Assembly: GCF_030376605.1 (NCBI RefSeq)
Contig: NZ_JARRAE010000002.1
Span: forward strand, 310,001 to 374,000
DNA from: Pseudochrobactrum sp. sp1633
Lineage (GTDB): Bacteria > Pseudomonadota > Alphaproteobacteria > Rhizobiales > Rhizobiaceae
Reading direction: 5' to 3'
DNA: 64,000 bases
The notes under the pieces were generated by a model. It was not told the DNA's origin and ran no database searches. It worked only from the letters and a program-made list of their open reading frames with translations. Shown one piece after another: positions 17,049-26,339 of the stretch. How positions within the stretch are numbered: position 1 is the stretch's first letter; every line of letters begins with the position of its first letter. The position numbers and the translations under genes were made by a program.

Positions 17049-17941
17049 GCAGCAAGACTATTGGTTTTATCGGCCTCGGTCATATGGGCGGGCCAATGGC
17101 GGCCAATCTCGTCAAGGCAGGATTCGCCGTGCGTGGCTTTGATCTGGTCGAAGCATCAAAACAAGCAGCTAAAGAAAACGGTGTTCAGATTGCGGAGAAT
17201 GTAGCGCAAGTTGTGCAAGGCGCAGGTGCCATTATCACCATGTTGCCTGCGGGTTCTCATGTGCTGAATGTCTGGCGCGAATTGCTGGTGCTGGTTTCGC
17301 CGAATACACTGTTGATTGATTGCTCGACCATTGATGTCGATAGCGCCCGAAAAGCCCATCAATTGGCCGCAGAGCATAGGTTGCCAAGCATTGATGCACC
17401 GGTTTCCGGTGGTGTGGTTGGTGCAACAGCGGCAACGCTTACCTTTATGGCTGGTGGCGAAAAATCCGCTTTTGACAGGGCGGAGATTATTCTCAGCACA
17501 ATGGGAAAACGCATCGTGCATTGTGGTGATGCGGGCGCAGGGCAGGCGGCGAAAATCTGCAACAATATGATCCTCGGCATATCCATGATCGGGGTGTGCG
17601 AGGCTTTTGTGCTGGGTGAAAAGCTGGGTCTGTCCCAGCAGGCTTTATTTGATGTGGCATCCGTATCTTCCGGACAGTGCTGGGCGCTGACCACCAATTG
17701 TCCGGTGGCAGGGCCGGTGCCAACTTCGCCTGCCAACAGGAATTATCAACCCGGATTTGCCGCAAGTCTGATGCTGAAAGATTTGAAACTGGCGCAGGAG
17801 GCTGCCGCTTCCGTGGGCGCAACTACGCCGCTGGGGGCGGAGGCTGCGCAACTCTATAATCTGTTCAACGCGCTTGGTTCTGGCGGAGAGGATTTCTCCG
17901 GTATTATCCGTCTATTGCGCGGCAAGGAGGATGCATCATGA
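17045..17941 (+). CDS. mmsB: 3-hydroxyisobutyrate dehydrogenase
   Basis: NAD-dependent beta-hydroxyacid dehydrogenase of 298 residues oxidising 3-hydroxyisobutyrate to methylmalonate semialdehyde in valine breakdown. It has the N-terminal dinucleotide motif [16 protein letters not shown], the substrate-binding [11 protein letters not shown], and the catalytic-Lys segment [12 protein letters not shown] typical of the family. The length is normal. Start and stop overlap both neighbours as ATGA, so it is translationally coupled to the acyl-CoA dehydrogenase and enoyl-CoA hydratase genes. The symbol rests on family and context; related hydroxyacid dehydrogenases are hard to separate by sequence alone. 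Confidence 0.88.
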   Translation: MSSKTIGFIGLGHMGGPMAANLVKAGFAVRGFDLVEASKQAAKENGVQIAENVAQVVQGAGAIITMLPAGSHVLNVWRELLVLVSPNTLLIDCSTIDVDSARKAHQLAAEHRLPSIDAPVSGGVVGATAATLTFMAGGEKSAFDRAEIILSTMGKRIVHCGDAGAGQAAKICNNMILGISMIGVCEAFVLGEKLGLSQQALFDVASVSSGQCWALTTNCPVAGPVPTSPANRNYQPGFAASLMLKDLKLAQEAAASVGATTPLGAEAAQLYNLFNALGSGGEDFSGIIRLLRGKEDAS

Positions 17942-18711
17942 GTTATGAAACGATCCTTACTGAAATGCATGGCCGTGTGTTGCTGATAACGCTCAACCGC
18001 CCGCAAGCGCTGAATGCGCTGAACCGGCAATTGGCGGCAGAGCTGATCGTAGCAGCAGAGGCGGCGGATAAAGATGAGCATGTGGGTTGTATTGTACTGA
18101 CCGGCTCTGCCAAAGCCTTTGCCGCCGGTGCGGATATTAAGGAAATGCAGGTGCAGGATTTCAGCACCATGTTCGCGGCAGACTGGTTCGGCGAGTGGGA
18201 GCGTTTTACCGCATGCCGGAAGCCGGTTATCGCGGCCGTTGCGGGCTATGCGCTGGGCGGCGGCTGCGAACTGGCGATGATGTGTGATTTTATTCTGGCG
18301 GCAGATAATGCCCGATTTGGCCAGCCGGAAATTCGTCTTGGCGTTATTCCGGGCATGGGCGGCTCTCAGCGGCTTACTCGTTTTGTCGGCAAGTCCAAGG
18401 CGATGGAAATGTGCCTGACGGGACGGATGATGGAGGCGGATGAGGCCGAGCGCTGCGGCCTTGTTTCCCGTATCATTCCGGCAGGCCAGTTGCTTGAAGA
18501 AGCTTTAAGCGTGGCATCCTCCATTGCAGAAAAATCCTTGCCGGTTGTGATGATGGCGAAAGAAGCTGTTAACACTGCCTATGAGACAACATTGGCAGAA
18601 GGCATCAGGTTTGAGCGCCGTCTGTTTCATTCCGGTTTTGCAAATCATGATCAGAAAGAAGGGATGAGTGCTTTTATTGAAAAACGGGATCCGTTTTTTC
18701 TGCATAGATAA
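17938..18711 (+). CDS. Enoyl-CoA hydratase
   Basis: Crotonase-fold enzyme of 257 residues, hydrating 2-enoyl-CoA to 3-hydroxyacyl-CoA. The oxyanion-hole segments [11 protein letters not shown] and [14 protein letters not shown] and the region [19 protein letters not shown] are present. Residues equivalent to both catalytic Glu are in the expected segments. In this context it would hydrate methacrylyl-CoA or tiglyl-CoA. The length is that of a hydratase, not of the longer 3-hydroxyisobutyryl-CoA hydrolases (about 350 residues), so the hydrolase step of valine breakdown is not obviously covered by this run. Confidence 0.92.
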   Translation: MSYETILTEMHGRVLLITLNRPQALNALNRQLAAELIVAAEAADKDEHVGCIVLTGSAKAFAAGADIKEMQVQDFSTMFAADWFGEWERFTACRKPVIAAVAGYALGGGCELAMMCDFILAADNARFGQPEIRLGVIPGMGGSQRLTRFVGKSKAMEMCLTGRMMEADEAERCGLVSRIIPAGQLLEEALSVASSIAEKSLPVVMMAKEAVNTAYETTLAEGIRFERRLFHSGFANHDQKEGMSAFIEKRDPFFLHR

Positions 18712-18748
18712 GAGCTGACAGGTAATGTTAGTCGGGGGAGAGGTGCAC

Positions 18749-20188
18749 ATGCGGCGATACGGAAATTTCATCAATAATGTGAGGCAGGATGCCGTTCAGG
18801 GCGGAGTTTTAATCCTGCAAAATCCGTCAGACGGCAGTGATCTTGCTGTGATCGCGCGCGGTACTGAGGCCGATATTGATCTGGCTGTGAATGCCGCCCG
18901 CAATGCCTTGTCCGGCACATGGGGACAACTGACGGCAACGGAACGCGGCCGTATCTTGCATAAAATATCAGGTGCAGTATTGCGCGAGATTGATACTCTC
19001 AGCGAGCTTGAAGCGCACGATGTCGGCAAGCCTTTAGTGCAGGCGCGCGCTGATGTGGTGGCGCTGGCACGCTATCTGGAGTTTTACGCAGGAGCGGCCG
19101 ACAAGGTGCACGGCGATACGCTGCCCTATCAAAACGGTTTTACGGTATTGACCGTTTTTGAACCGCATGGTGTGACGGGGCATATTATTCCCTGGAATTA
19201 TCCCATGCAGATTCTTGGCCGCAGTCTTGGTGCGGCGCTGGCAATGGGCAATGCGGCCGTGGTGAAACCGGCGGAGGAAGCCTGCCTGAGCATTCTTGAA
19301 TTCGCACGTATTGCCTTTGAGGCAGGGTTGCCTGCCGGTGCGCTGAATGTGGTGACGGGGCTGGGCGCAGAGGCTGGCGCTGCTTTGTCTTCCCATGCGC
19401 ATGTCAATCATATTTCCTTCACCGGCTCGCTTCAAACCGGTGCCGCAGTGCAGACCGCCGCGGCAAAAAATGCTGTGCCGGTAACGCTGGAACTCGGCGG
19501 AAAATCTCCGCAAATCGTGTTTGCGGATGCAGATATTGAGCGGGCGCTGCCGTTTCTCGTTAATGCAGGTATTCAGAATGCGGGGCAGACCTGCTCGGCA
19601 TCTTCGCGCATATTGGTGCAGCGTGAAATCTATGAGCAGGTTATTGCCGGTATGAGTGAACGGTATCGCCGTTTACAGGCAGGCGCGGCGCTGAATGATT
19701 ATGATCTGGGGCCTGTGGTATCGCGGCGGCAGAAGATGATTATTGAGGGCTATCTGCAACTGGCCGAGCAGGATGGTTTGCAGATCGCGGCACAGGGCGC
19801 GATTGCGGAAGATGCACCGCAGGGTGGTTGCTATGTACGCCCCACACTGATCCGCGATGTGCCGCCGCAGCACAGATTGGCACAGGAAGAGATTTTCGGC
19901 CCCGTGCAGGTGATCATGCCCTTTGATACGGAAGAAGAGGCGGTGGCACTTGCCAACAGCACACCGTACGGGCTGGTTTGCGGGGTGTGGACGGGAGATG
20001 GTGCGCGTCAGCTGCGCATGGCTCATGCGGTGCAGGCGGGGCAGGTTTTTATCAATAATTACGGGGCAGGCGGCGGTATCGAACTGCCCTTTGGCGGGGT
20101 AAAACGCTCTGGTCACGGGCGCGAAAAGGGTTTTGAAGCGCTGTATGGTTTTGCCACGATGAAAACCATTTCTGTGTTTCACGGATGA
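18749..20188 (+). CDS. NAD(P)-dependent aldehyde dehydrogenase
   Basis: Aldehyde dehydrogenase of 479 residues oxidising an aldehyde to the acid. Key elements are the cofactor region PWNYPMQI, KPAEEACLS, the Glu motif LELGGKSPQIVF, the catalytic Cys in NAGQTCSASSRI, and IFGPVQVIMPF. The ATG at 18749 follows GGGGGAGAGG; a start at 18725 is possible but less well placed. It does not look like CoA-acylating methylmalonate semialdehyde dehydrogenase. A likely role is oxidation of a branched aldehyde whose acid is then activated by the acyl-CoA synthetase of the same run. Confidence 0.9.
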   Translation: MRRYGNFINNVRQDAVQGGVLILQNPSDGSDLAVIARGTEADIDLAVNAARNALSGTWGQLTATERGRILHKISGAVLREIDTLSELEAHDVGKPLVQARADVVALARYLEFYAGAADKVHGDTLPYQNGFTVLTVFEPHGVTGHIIPWNYPMQILGRSLGAALAMGNAAVVKPAEEACLSILEFARIAFEAGLPAGALNVVTGLGAEAGAALSSHAHVNHISFTGSLQTGAAVQTAAAKNAVPVTLELGGKSPQIVFADADIERALPFLVNAGIQNAGQTCSASSRILVQREIYEQVIAGMSERYRRLQAGAALNDYDLGPVVSRRQKMIIEGYLQLAEQDGLQIAAQGAIAEDAPQGGCYVRPTLIRDVPPQHRLAQEEIFGPVQVIMPFDTEEEAVALANSTPYGLVCGVWTGDGARQLRMAHAVQAGQVFINNYGAGGGIELPFGGVKRSGHGREKGFEALYGFATMKTISVFHG

Positions 20189-20221
20189 GTGCGCGGGTAA
20201 GCGGGTAAAAAGGGTATTGTG

Positions 20222-20974
20222 ATGAGCGGTATGCTTGAAAATAAAACAGCTGTAATCACCGGCGCGGGGTCAGGCTTCGGCGAGGCTATGGCGCGTAAAT
20301 TTGCCCGTGAGGGGGCAGCCGTGGTGATTGTTGATCGTGATATGGCAGGTGCCAAACGCGTTGCGGCTGAAATCGGTGAAAAAGCACTGGCCGTTGAAGC
20401 GGATATTGCATCGGAAAATGATGTCGCGGAAGCCGTGCGGCAGGCACAGATGAAGTTTGGCAGGATTGATATTCTGATCAACAACGCGGGTATCGGCCAT
20501 AAGCCGCAACCGGCGGAAGATATCAATCCGGATCAGTTTGATCGGATTGTCGGAGTTAATATTCGCGGGATTTATCTGATGACCCGTGCCCTGATCCCAC
20601 ATTTTAAAGGCAATGGCGGCGGCGTCATTCTCAATGTTGCATCCACCGGCGCGGCGCGTCCGCGTCCCAATCTGACCTGGTATAATGCGACAAAAGGCTG
20701 GGTGGTTTCAGCCACAAAGGCGCTGGCCATAGAGCTTGCAGCCCATAATATCCGTGTGAACGCGCTTAATCCTGTGGCTGGTGAAACACCATTACTCACA
20801 ACCTTTATGGGGGAGGATAGTGAGGAAATGCGGGCGAAATTTCGCGCATCAATTCCGCTTGGTCGTCTGCTGCAACCGGAAGATTTGGCAGAAAGCGCCC
20901 TGTTTCTCTGCTCATCCGCAGCCAATATGATTACCGGCGTTGCATTGGATGTGGACGGAGGTAGATCAATTTAA
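20222..20974 (+). CDS. Short-chain dehydrogenase/reductase (SDR)
   Basis: Classical SDR of 250 residues. It has the cofactor motif TGAGSGFG near the N-terminus, NNAG in LINNAGIGH, a catalytic Ser in NVASTGA, and YNATKGW with the catalytic Tyr and Lys. The C-terminal ITGVALDVDGGRSI is typical. In isoleucine breakdown an SDR oxidises 2-methyl-3-hydroxybutyryl-CoA, and that would fit here, but SDR substrate calls from sequence are unreliable. ATG 20222 is preferred (AAGGG upstream); GTG 20219 and ATG 20231 are alternatives. Confidence 0.9.
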   Translation: MSGMLENKTAVITGAGSGFGEAMARKFAREGAAVVIVDRDMAGAKRVAAEIGEKALAVEADIASENDVAEAVRQAQMKFGRIDILINNAGIGHKPQPAEDINPDQFDRIVGVNIRGIYLMTRALIPHFKGNGGGVILNVASTGAARPRPNLTWYNATKGWVVSATKALAIELAAHNIRVNALNPVAGETPLLTTFMGEDSEEMRAKFRASIPLGRLLQPEDLAESALFLCSSAANMITGVALDVDGGRSI

Positions 20975-21065
20975 AACTATTATGTCTGAATGTGATAAGC
21001 ATTTGAACTCTCAAGAGTTCGCGATAAAGTTGGCAGGCAATAATCATCAACAAGGGGGACAGGCA

Positions 21066-22562
21066 ATGCGGTTTAAATTTTTGTCCGGACAGATAATGCT
21101 GGCAGCAATGACGGGGATTGCTGTTGTGGCTGCGTCCGGTGCAGGCTTTGCAAAAGACAAGCTGGTCGTTGGTGAAGTTCTGGAACCGCCTGTGCTGGAT
21201 CCAACGGCCAATGCTGCCGCCTCCATCCGCAGACTGACGCTGAATAATCTTTACGAAGGTTTGGTGAGAATTGATGAGAACGGCATGGTGCAGCCGGGTC
21301 TTGCGGAGAGCTGGACAATCTCACCGGATAACCTGACCTATAGTTTCAAATTGCGTGAAGGGGTGAAGTTCCACAACGGTACGGCTTTTGACTGTTCTGT
21401 GGTTCAGTTTACCTATGACCGTGCGGCGGCACCGGATTCAACCAATGCGCAAAAGGCGCTGTTTGCGCCGATTGCGAAAACCGAATGTCCTGATCCGGCG
21501 ACAGCCGTGATAACATTGAAGCGTCCGTCTTCAACCTTCCTGTTTGGGATGGGCTGGGGAGATGCGGTGATGATGGCACCCGATAGTATTGCCGGTAATA
21601 AAACCAATCCGGTTGGTACCGGCCCTTTTAAATTCAAACGCTGGGTGCAGGGCGACCGGATCGAATTCGAGCGCAACCCTGATTATTGGGGTGAGCAGGC
21701 CAAACTCTCCGCTGTCACCTTCCGCTTTATCAGTGATCCGTCCGCAGCCGCAGCTGCAGTGATGGCCGGTGACATCGATGCATTTCCGGAATTTCCGGCA
21801 CCGGAGCTGATCAGCCGTCTGCGCGATGATGCGCGGCTTGCGGTTGAGATTGGTTCAACGGCTGGCAAAGTCATCATGTCGCTGAACAATGCCCGCAAAC
21901 CCTTCGATGATGTGCGCGTGCGCCGCGCTTTGGCACATGCGATTGACCGCAATGTAGTGCAGGAAGCCATTACAACCGGTCTGGCGAAAATCATTGGTGC
22001 GCATTACACACCGGCTGAACCCGGTTATGTGGATTTGAGCAATACCTATCCTTATGATGTGGCAAAAGCCAAGGCATTGCTGGCCGAGGCTGGTGTGCCG
22101 GCGGGTACATCCGTCACGATTATGCTGCCGCCGCCTGCCTATGCGCGCCGTGGTGGTGAAGTGATTGCCGCCATGCTGGCTGAAGTCGGGATTGAAACAA
22201 AGCTGGTGCCGGTTGAATTCGCGCAATGGCTGGATCAGGTTTTTGCCCGCAGCGATTTTGACGCGACAATTATCGCCCATGTGGAAACCCGCGATCTCGA
22301 TATCTACGCGCGGGATAAATATTATTTCAACTATAACAGCGCTGACTATAAGGCACTTTATAAGCAGTTCTCTGAGGCCGCAGATGAGAAACAGCAGCTT
22401 GATCTTTTGGGGCAGTTGCAGCGCAAACTGGCGGAGGATGAGCCGAATGTATTTCTCTATGCTCTGCCAAAGATCGGTGTCTGGGATAAAAAGCTCATTG
22501 GTATGTGGAAAAACCAGACCATACCAGCCAATGATCTGACCCGTGTTTACTGGTCTGAATAA
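21066..22562 (+). CDS. ABC transporter solute-binding protein, family 5
   Basis: Periplasmic binding protein of 498 residues of the DppA/OppA type. A Sec signal peptide is clear (MRFKFLSGQIMLAAMTGIAV ... GFAKDK). Hallmarks include LNNLYEGLVRIDENG, KLREGVKFHNGTAFDCSVVQFTYDR, GTGPFKFKRW and RRALAHAIDRNVVQEA. The frame opens at 20940 inside the SDR gene, but the ATG at 21066 has AAGGGGGA upstream and the signal peptide right behind it. It is followed by the two permease and two ATPase genes of a complete importer. The ligand could be a peptide or amide rich in branched residues, judged only from context. Confidence 0.94.
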   Translation: MRFKFLSGQIMLAAMTGIAVVAASGAGFAKDKLVVGEVLEPPVLDPTANAAASIRRLTLNNLYEGLVRIDENGMVQPGLAESWTISPDNLTYSFKLREGVKFHNGTAFDCSVVQFTYDRAAAPDSTNAQKALFAPIAKTECPDPATAVITLKRPSSTFLFGMGWGDAVMMAPDSIAGNKTNPVGTGPFKFKRWVQGDRIEFERNPDYWGEQAKLSAVTFRFISDPSAAAAAVMAGDIDAFPEFPAPELISRLRDDARLAVEIGSTAGKVIMSLNNARKPFDDVRVRRALAHAIDRNVVQEAITTGLAKIIGAHYTPAEPGYVDLSNTYPYDVAKAKALLAEAGVPAGTSVTIMLPPPAYARRGGEVIAAMLAEVGIETKLVPVEFAQWLDQVFARSDFDATIIAHVETRDLDIYARDKYYFNYNSADYKALYKQFSEAADEKQQLDLLGQLQRKLAEDEPNVFLYALPKIGVWDKKLIGMWKNQTIPANDLTRVYWSE

Positions 22563-22601
22563 CCACGTTTTTTGTATTTTGCATTTTAAAGGAGGCCGCA
22601 T

Positions 22602-23555
22602 TTGTTGCGTTATTTTACAGGGCGTCTGATCGCGCTGATCCTGACAACGCTTGCGGCCTCTGTGGTGGTGTTTCTGCTGATGCAGGTTTTGCCGGGTGAT
22701 CCGGCGGCGGTGATGCTGGGGATTAATGCGCAGCCCGACACTCTGGCGGCTTTGCAAAAACAGCTTGGTCTTGATGCGCCGTTGATGCTGCGTTATTTCA
22801 ACTGGATTTCCGGATTTTTCACCGGAGATTTCGGCACCAGCTACACATATTCTGTGCCTGTGAGCGAGCTGGTCGCACCACGGGTGCTGGTGACATTGCC
22901 GCTGGCTGTGCTGGCTATGATCCTCTCATTGGTTATTGCCATACCGCTTGGTGTCATGGCAGCTGCAAAACGTGGTCAGGCCGCGGATGTGGTTGGCATG
23001 AGTGTGGCGCAGATCGGTGTCGCTGTTCCTAATTTCTGGCTTGGTCTTTTGCTGATCCTGTTTTTTGCGCTCTATCTTGGCTGGTTTCCCGCTTCGGGTT
23101 TTGCAGGTTGGGAAGATGGTTTATGGACGGGAACCCGTTCATTGATCCTGCCTGCGGTGGCACTGGCCTTGCCGTTGGGGGCAATTCTGGCACGGGTGAC
23201 CCGTTCGGCTGTGCTGGAAAGTTTAAACGAAGATTTTGTGCGCACTGCACGCGCCAAAGGCTTGAGCCGTCAGGCTGCCTTGTGGAAACACGCAACCCCG
23301 AATGCGCTGATACCGGTTGTGACCATTCTGGGTCTGCAATTTTCCTTTCTTCTGGCAGGTACGATCATTATAGAAAACGTATTTAATCTGCCCGGACTGG
23401 GGCGTTTGATTTTCCAGTCCATCGCTCAGCGTGATCTGATCGTGGTGCAGTCGCTGGTCACATTGCTGGCGGCAAGTGTCATCGCAGTGAATTTTCTGGT
23501 GGATCTGGCCTATGGTTTTCTTGATCCGCGCCTGAGGGCAGGAGGGCGCGCTTGA
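22602..23555 (+). CDS. ABC transporter permease, DppB-like
   Basis: Inner-membrane permease of 317 residues with the DppB pattern: an N-terminal helix in RLIALILTTLAASVVVFLLM, GDPAAVMLG, DFGTSYTYS, and the EAA loop SLNEDFVRTARAKGLSRQAALWKHATPNAL. The start is TTG at 22602 (a second TTG follows directly), with GGAGG seven bases upstream and no ATG nearby that would preserve the first helix. It overlaps the next permease gene by four bases. Confidence 0.93.
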   Translation: MLRYFTGRLIALILTTLAASVVVFLLMQVLPGDPAAVMLGINAQPDTLAALQKQLGLDAPLMLRYFNWISGFFTGDFGTSYTYSVPVSELVAPRVLVTLPLAVLAMILSLVIAIPLGVMAAAKRGQAADVVGMSVAQIGVAVPNFWLGLLLILFFALYLGWFPASGFAGWEDGLWTGTRSLILPAVALALPLGAILARVTRSAVLESLNEDFVRTARAKGLSRQAALWKHATPNALIPVVTILGLQFSFLLAGTIIIENVFNLPGLGRLIFQSIAQRDLIVVQSLVTLLAASVIAVNFLVDLAYGFLDPRLRAGGRA

Positions 23556-24418
23556 GCATTGTCACGGAAAGCCGAAAACCCGTAAGAGGTCTGTTATCAT
23601 CATTGCTGATGAGCCGCAGCCTGCTAATCGGCGCGGCGGTTACACTCTTGCTGATCGGTCTGGCGGTGCTTTCGCTGATCTGGACACCTTATGTGCCAAC
23701 AGCGATGAATATCTTGCGCAAATTACAGGGACCTTCAGCTTTGCATTGGCTGGGAACCGATGCGCTGGGGCGCGATGTTTTGTCGATGCTGATGGTGGGC
23801 GCGCGCAACTCTTTGTCTGTTGCGCTGATTGCTGTTGCTGTGGGTATGGGGATCGGGGTGCCGCTGGGCAGCTATGCGGCCGCGCGGGGCGGCATGATTG
23901 ACGGTTTTGTCATGCGCATGACCGATCTGGCTTTCGCCTTTCCTGCATTGCTGACGGCAGTGATTATCACAGCCGTTTTCGGCCCCGGCGCGGTCAATGC
24001 CATGATTGCCATCGGTATTTTCAATATTCCGGTTTTTGCCCGCATTACGCGCGGTTCTTCTCTGGGGTTGTGGCAGCGCGATTATGTGCTGGCAGCGCGC
24101 TGCGCAGGGCGGGGGGATGTGGCAATCACGCTGGATCACATTCTGCCGAATATCGGCCATGTGCTGATTGTGCAGGCAACCATTCAGTTTGCACTGGCGA
24201 TTGTTGCCGAAGCGGGGCTGTCCTATGTCGGGCTTGGTACGCAGCCGCCGATGCCCAGCTGGGGCAAAATGCTCAATGATGCACAAACCTATATTTATGA
24301 TGCGCCGCATCTGGCAATTTTTCCGGGGCTGGCGATTACGCTCGCGGTCTTAGGGCTGAATATGCTGGGCGATGGCCTGCGTGATATGCTTGATCCGCGT
24401 ATCAGGAGGGAAAGATGA
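23552..24418 (+). CDS. ABC transporter permease, DppC-like
   Basis: Second permease of the importer, 288 residues. It has the DppC-type order: one N-terminal helix, the periplasmic segment HWLGTDALGRDVLSMLMVGARNSL, and the C-terminal membrane part with EAA loop VLAARCAGRGDVAITLDHILPN. It starts with TTG whose last bases overlap the upstream stop (TTGA), a four-base overlap that argues for coupling with the DppB-like gene. It also overlaps the following ATPase gene by ATGA. Confidence 0.93.
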   Translation: MSIVTESRKPVRGLLSSLLMSRSLLIGAAVTLLLIGLAVLSLIWTPYVPTAMNILRKLQGPSALHWLGTDALGRDVLSMLMVGARNSLSVALIAVAVGMGIGVPLGSYAAARGGMIDGFVMRMTDLAFAFPALLTAVIITAVFGPGAVNAMIAIGIFNIPVFARITRGSSLGLWQRDYVLAARCAGRGDVAITLDHILPNIGHVLIVQATIQFALAIVAEAGLSYVGLGTQPPMPSWGKMLNDAQTYIYDAPHLAIFPGLAITLAVLGLNMLGDGLRDMLDPRIRRER

Positions 24419-25428
24419 CCGCACCGCTTCTGGAATTGCGTGATCTCTCCGTGCTGTTGTCTGCGGGTAAAAACACAGCGGAAATTCTGTCAAGCATCAG
24501 CCTCACGCTGGCGCGCGGCGAGCGGCTGGGTATCGTCGGTGAATCCGGCTCGGGTAAATCAATTACGGCGCTGGCGGTGATGGGTTTGCTGCCGCAGCAT
24601 ATGGATATGCGCGGCGGGCTTTCTTTCAACGGGCAGGATCTGGCATCGCTGAGCGAGAAAGACCGCTGCAAAATGCGTGGCCGTCAGATGGCGATGATTT
24701 TTCAGGAGCCGATGACAGCACTGAACCCGATTAAAAGCATCGGTTCGCAAATTAGTGAGGGGCGCCGTCTGCATCTGGGTGAAAATCGTACGGATGCGGA
24801 ACATATGGCACGCCGCCTGCTGGATCGGGTGGGGCTGAGTGCTCCGCGTTTTGACCTTGGGCTCTATCCGCACCAACTTTCCGGCGGTCAACGCCAGCGG
24901 GTGATGATTGCTATGGCGCTTGCCTGTGAGCCGGAGTTGCTGATTGCCGATGAGCCGACCACGGCGCTTGATGTGACAGTGCAGGCACAGATTCTCGATT
25001 TGCTGGATGAGCTGATTGAAGAGAGCGGTACAGCTTTGCTGCTGATTACCCATGACCTTGGCGTGGTTTCTGAAATGACGGACCGGCTTGCGGTGATGTA
25101 TGCAGGCCGTGTGATTGAGACAGGGCCAACGCAGGACGTATTTCGTCATATGGCGCATCCCTATACGCGTGGTTTGTTTGCTGCTTCTCCGCATAGTCTG
25201 CCGTTTGGTCAGTTGCCGCGAAGTGGCAAACGGCAGCGCCTTTCTGCTATCGCAGGTGTGGTGCCGGATCCGTTCAGCCGTTTGCCGCAATGCGGTTTTG
25301 CCGATCGTTGCCGTTTTGTGGAAAATGATTGCCGCGCATCTGTGCCGCCATTGCTGGGGGCGGATTTCTTACCTGCCGGACAGAAGATTGCCTGTTTGCA
25401 CCCGTTTGTAGATGAGGTGGTACGATGA
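24415..25428 (+). CDS. Peptide-type ABC transporter ATPase, DppD-like
   Basis: ATPase of 337 residues. Motifs in order are Walker [11 protein letters not shown]-loop [10 protein letters not shown], the ABC signature [17 protein letters not shown], Walker [13 protein letters not shown], and H-loop LITHD. A complete oligo_HPY C-terminus contains [12 protein letters not shown] and Cys-rich [14 protein letters not shown]. It is coupled on both sides by four-base overlaps. Confidence 0.94.
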   Translation: MTAPLLELRDLSVLLSAGKNTAEILSSISLTLARGERLGIVGESGSGKSITALAVMGLLPQHMDMRGGLSFNGQDLASLSEKDRCKMRGRQMAMIFQEPMTALNPIKSIGSQISEGRRLHLGENRTDAEHMARRLLDRVGLSAPRFDLGLYPHQLSGGQRQRVMIAMALACEPELLIADEPTTALDVTVQAQILDLLDELIEESGTALLLITHDLGVVSEMTDRLAVMYAGRVIETGPTQDVFRHMAHPYTRGLFAASPHSLPFGQLPRSGKRQRLSAIAGVVPDPFSRLPQCGFADRCRFVENDCRASVPPLLGADFLPAGQKIACLHPFVDEVVR

Positions 25429-26276
25429 CCGTTCAATCAACCACACCTCTGCTTGAAGTGCGTGATCTGGTGCGCGAATACCGCTTGCCGCAGCAATCCT
25501 TACTGGCAAAGCCGCAAGTTCTGCGGGTGTTGCATGGCGTGAGCATCAGTCTGAAAGCGGGGGAGAGCTTGGGTATTGTGGGAGAATCCGGTTCCGGAAA
25601 ATCCACACTTGCCCGCTCCGTTATGGCACTGGAAAAGCCGCAATCAGGAACGGTGAAGCTCAACGGCAGAGACATTTATCAGCTTGGCCGCAAAGAGCTG
25701 AAAACGGCGCGAAAAGAGTTTCAGGCGATTTTTCAGGATCCTTATGGCTCGCTCGATCCGCGCCATACGGTGCGCCGTATTATTGCAGAGCCTGTCGCCT
25801 CGCTGGAAAAAGGCGTAAGCGCAGACATGCGAGAAACACGGATCGCGCAGGTGCTGGAAGCTGTGGGATTGTCTGCTTCTGCTGCGGACAAGTATCCGCA
25901 TGAATTTTCCGGCGGGCAACGACAGCGCATCGCTATCGCGCGGGCGTTGATTACCCGTCCGTCTTTGATTGTCGCCGATGAGCCGGTGTCGGCGCTCGAT
26001 GTTTCGATACAAGCGCAGGTGCTTAATCTGATGATGGATTTGCAGGAGCAGTTTAATCTGTCTTATCTGTTTATCAGCCATGATCTGGGCGTGGTGCGGG
26101 TGATGACAGATCGCGTGGCGGTGATGCATCAGGGGAAGATTGTGGAAGAAGGACTGACGGCGGAGGTATTCGATAATCCGCAGCATCCTTATACGCAGGC
26201 GCTGGTGAAGGCTGTGCCGAAGCCTTTTTCCGGACGCCGCAACAGAGCCGCAAAGAGAGCGTTAATGAACAACTGA
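25425..26276 (+). CDS. Peptide-type ABC transporter ATPase, DppF-like, short C-terminus
   Basis: Second ATPase, 283 residues. It has Walker [11 protein letters not shown]-loop FQDPYGSLDP, signature FSGGQRQRIAIARALI, Walker B LIVADEPVSALD, and H-loop FISHD. The protein stops soon after HPYTQALVKAVP with a basic tail (GRRNRAAKRALMNN). It therefore lacks the Cys-rich part of the oligo_HPY region that its partner and the paralogue at 620-1612 carry. Shorter DppF-like ATPases of this kind exist, so this need not be a defect. Confidence 0.93.
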   Translation: MTVQSTTPLLEVRDLVREYRLPQQSLLAKPQVLRVLHGVSISLKAGESLGIVGESGSGKSTLARSVMALEKPQSGTVKLNGRDIYQLGRKELKTARKEFQAIFQDPYGSLDPRHTVRRIIAEPVASLEKGVSADMRETRIAQVLEAVGLSASAADKYPHEFSGGQRQRIAIARALITRPSLIVADEPVSALDVSIQAQVLNLMMDLQEQFNLSYLFISHDLGVVRVMTDRVAVMHQGKIVEEGLTAEVFDNPQHPYTQALVKAVPKPFSGRRNRAAKRALMNN

Positions 26277-26339
26277 ATGTCTGTCTGACAGCACAAAACC
26301 CGTCAAGAGGTTGCATCAGACAGAGAAATGGGAGTTGAT

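Noticed and set aside
17938-18711. 3-hydroxyisobutyryl-CoA hydrolase as identity of the crotonase-family gene
   Set aside because: At 257 residues it is too short for that family and its motifs are those of enoyl-CoA hydratases.
21855-22757. 300-codon antisense frame over a binding-protein and a permease gene
   Set aside because: It crosses the boundary of two genuine genes and resembles no family.
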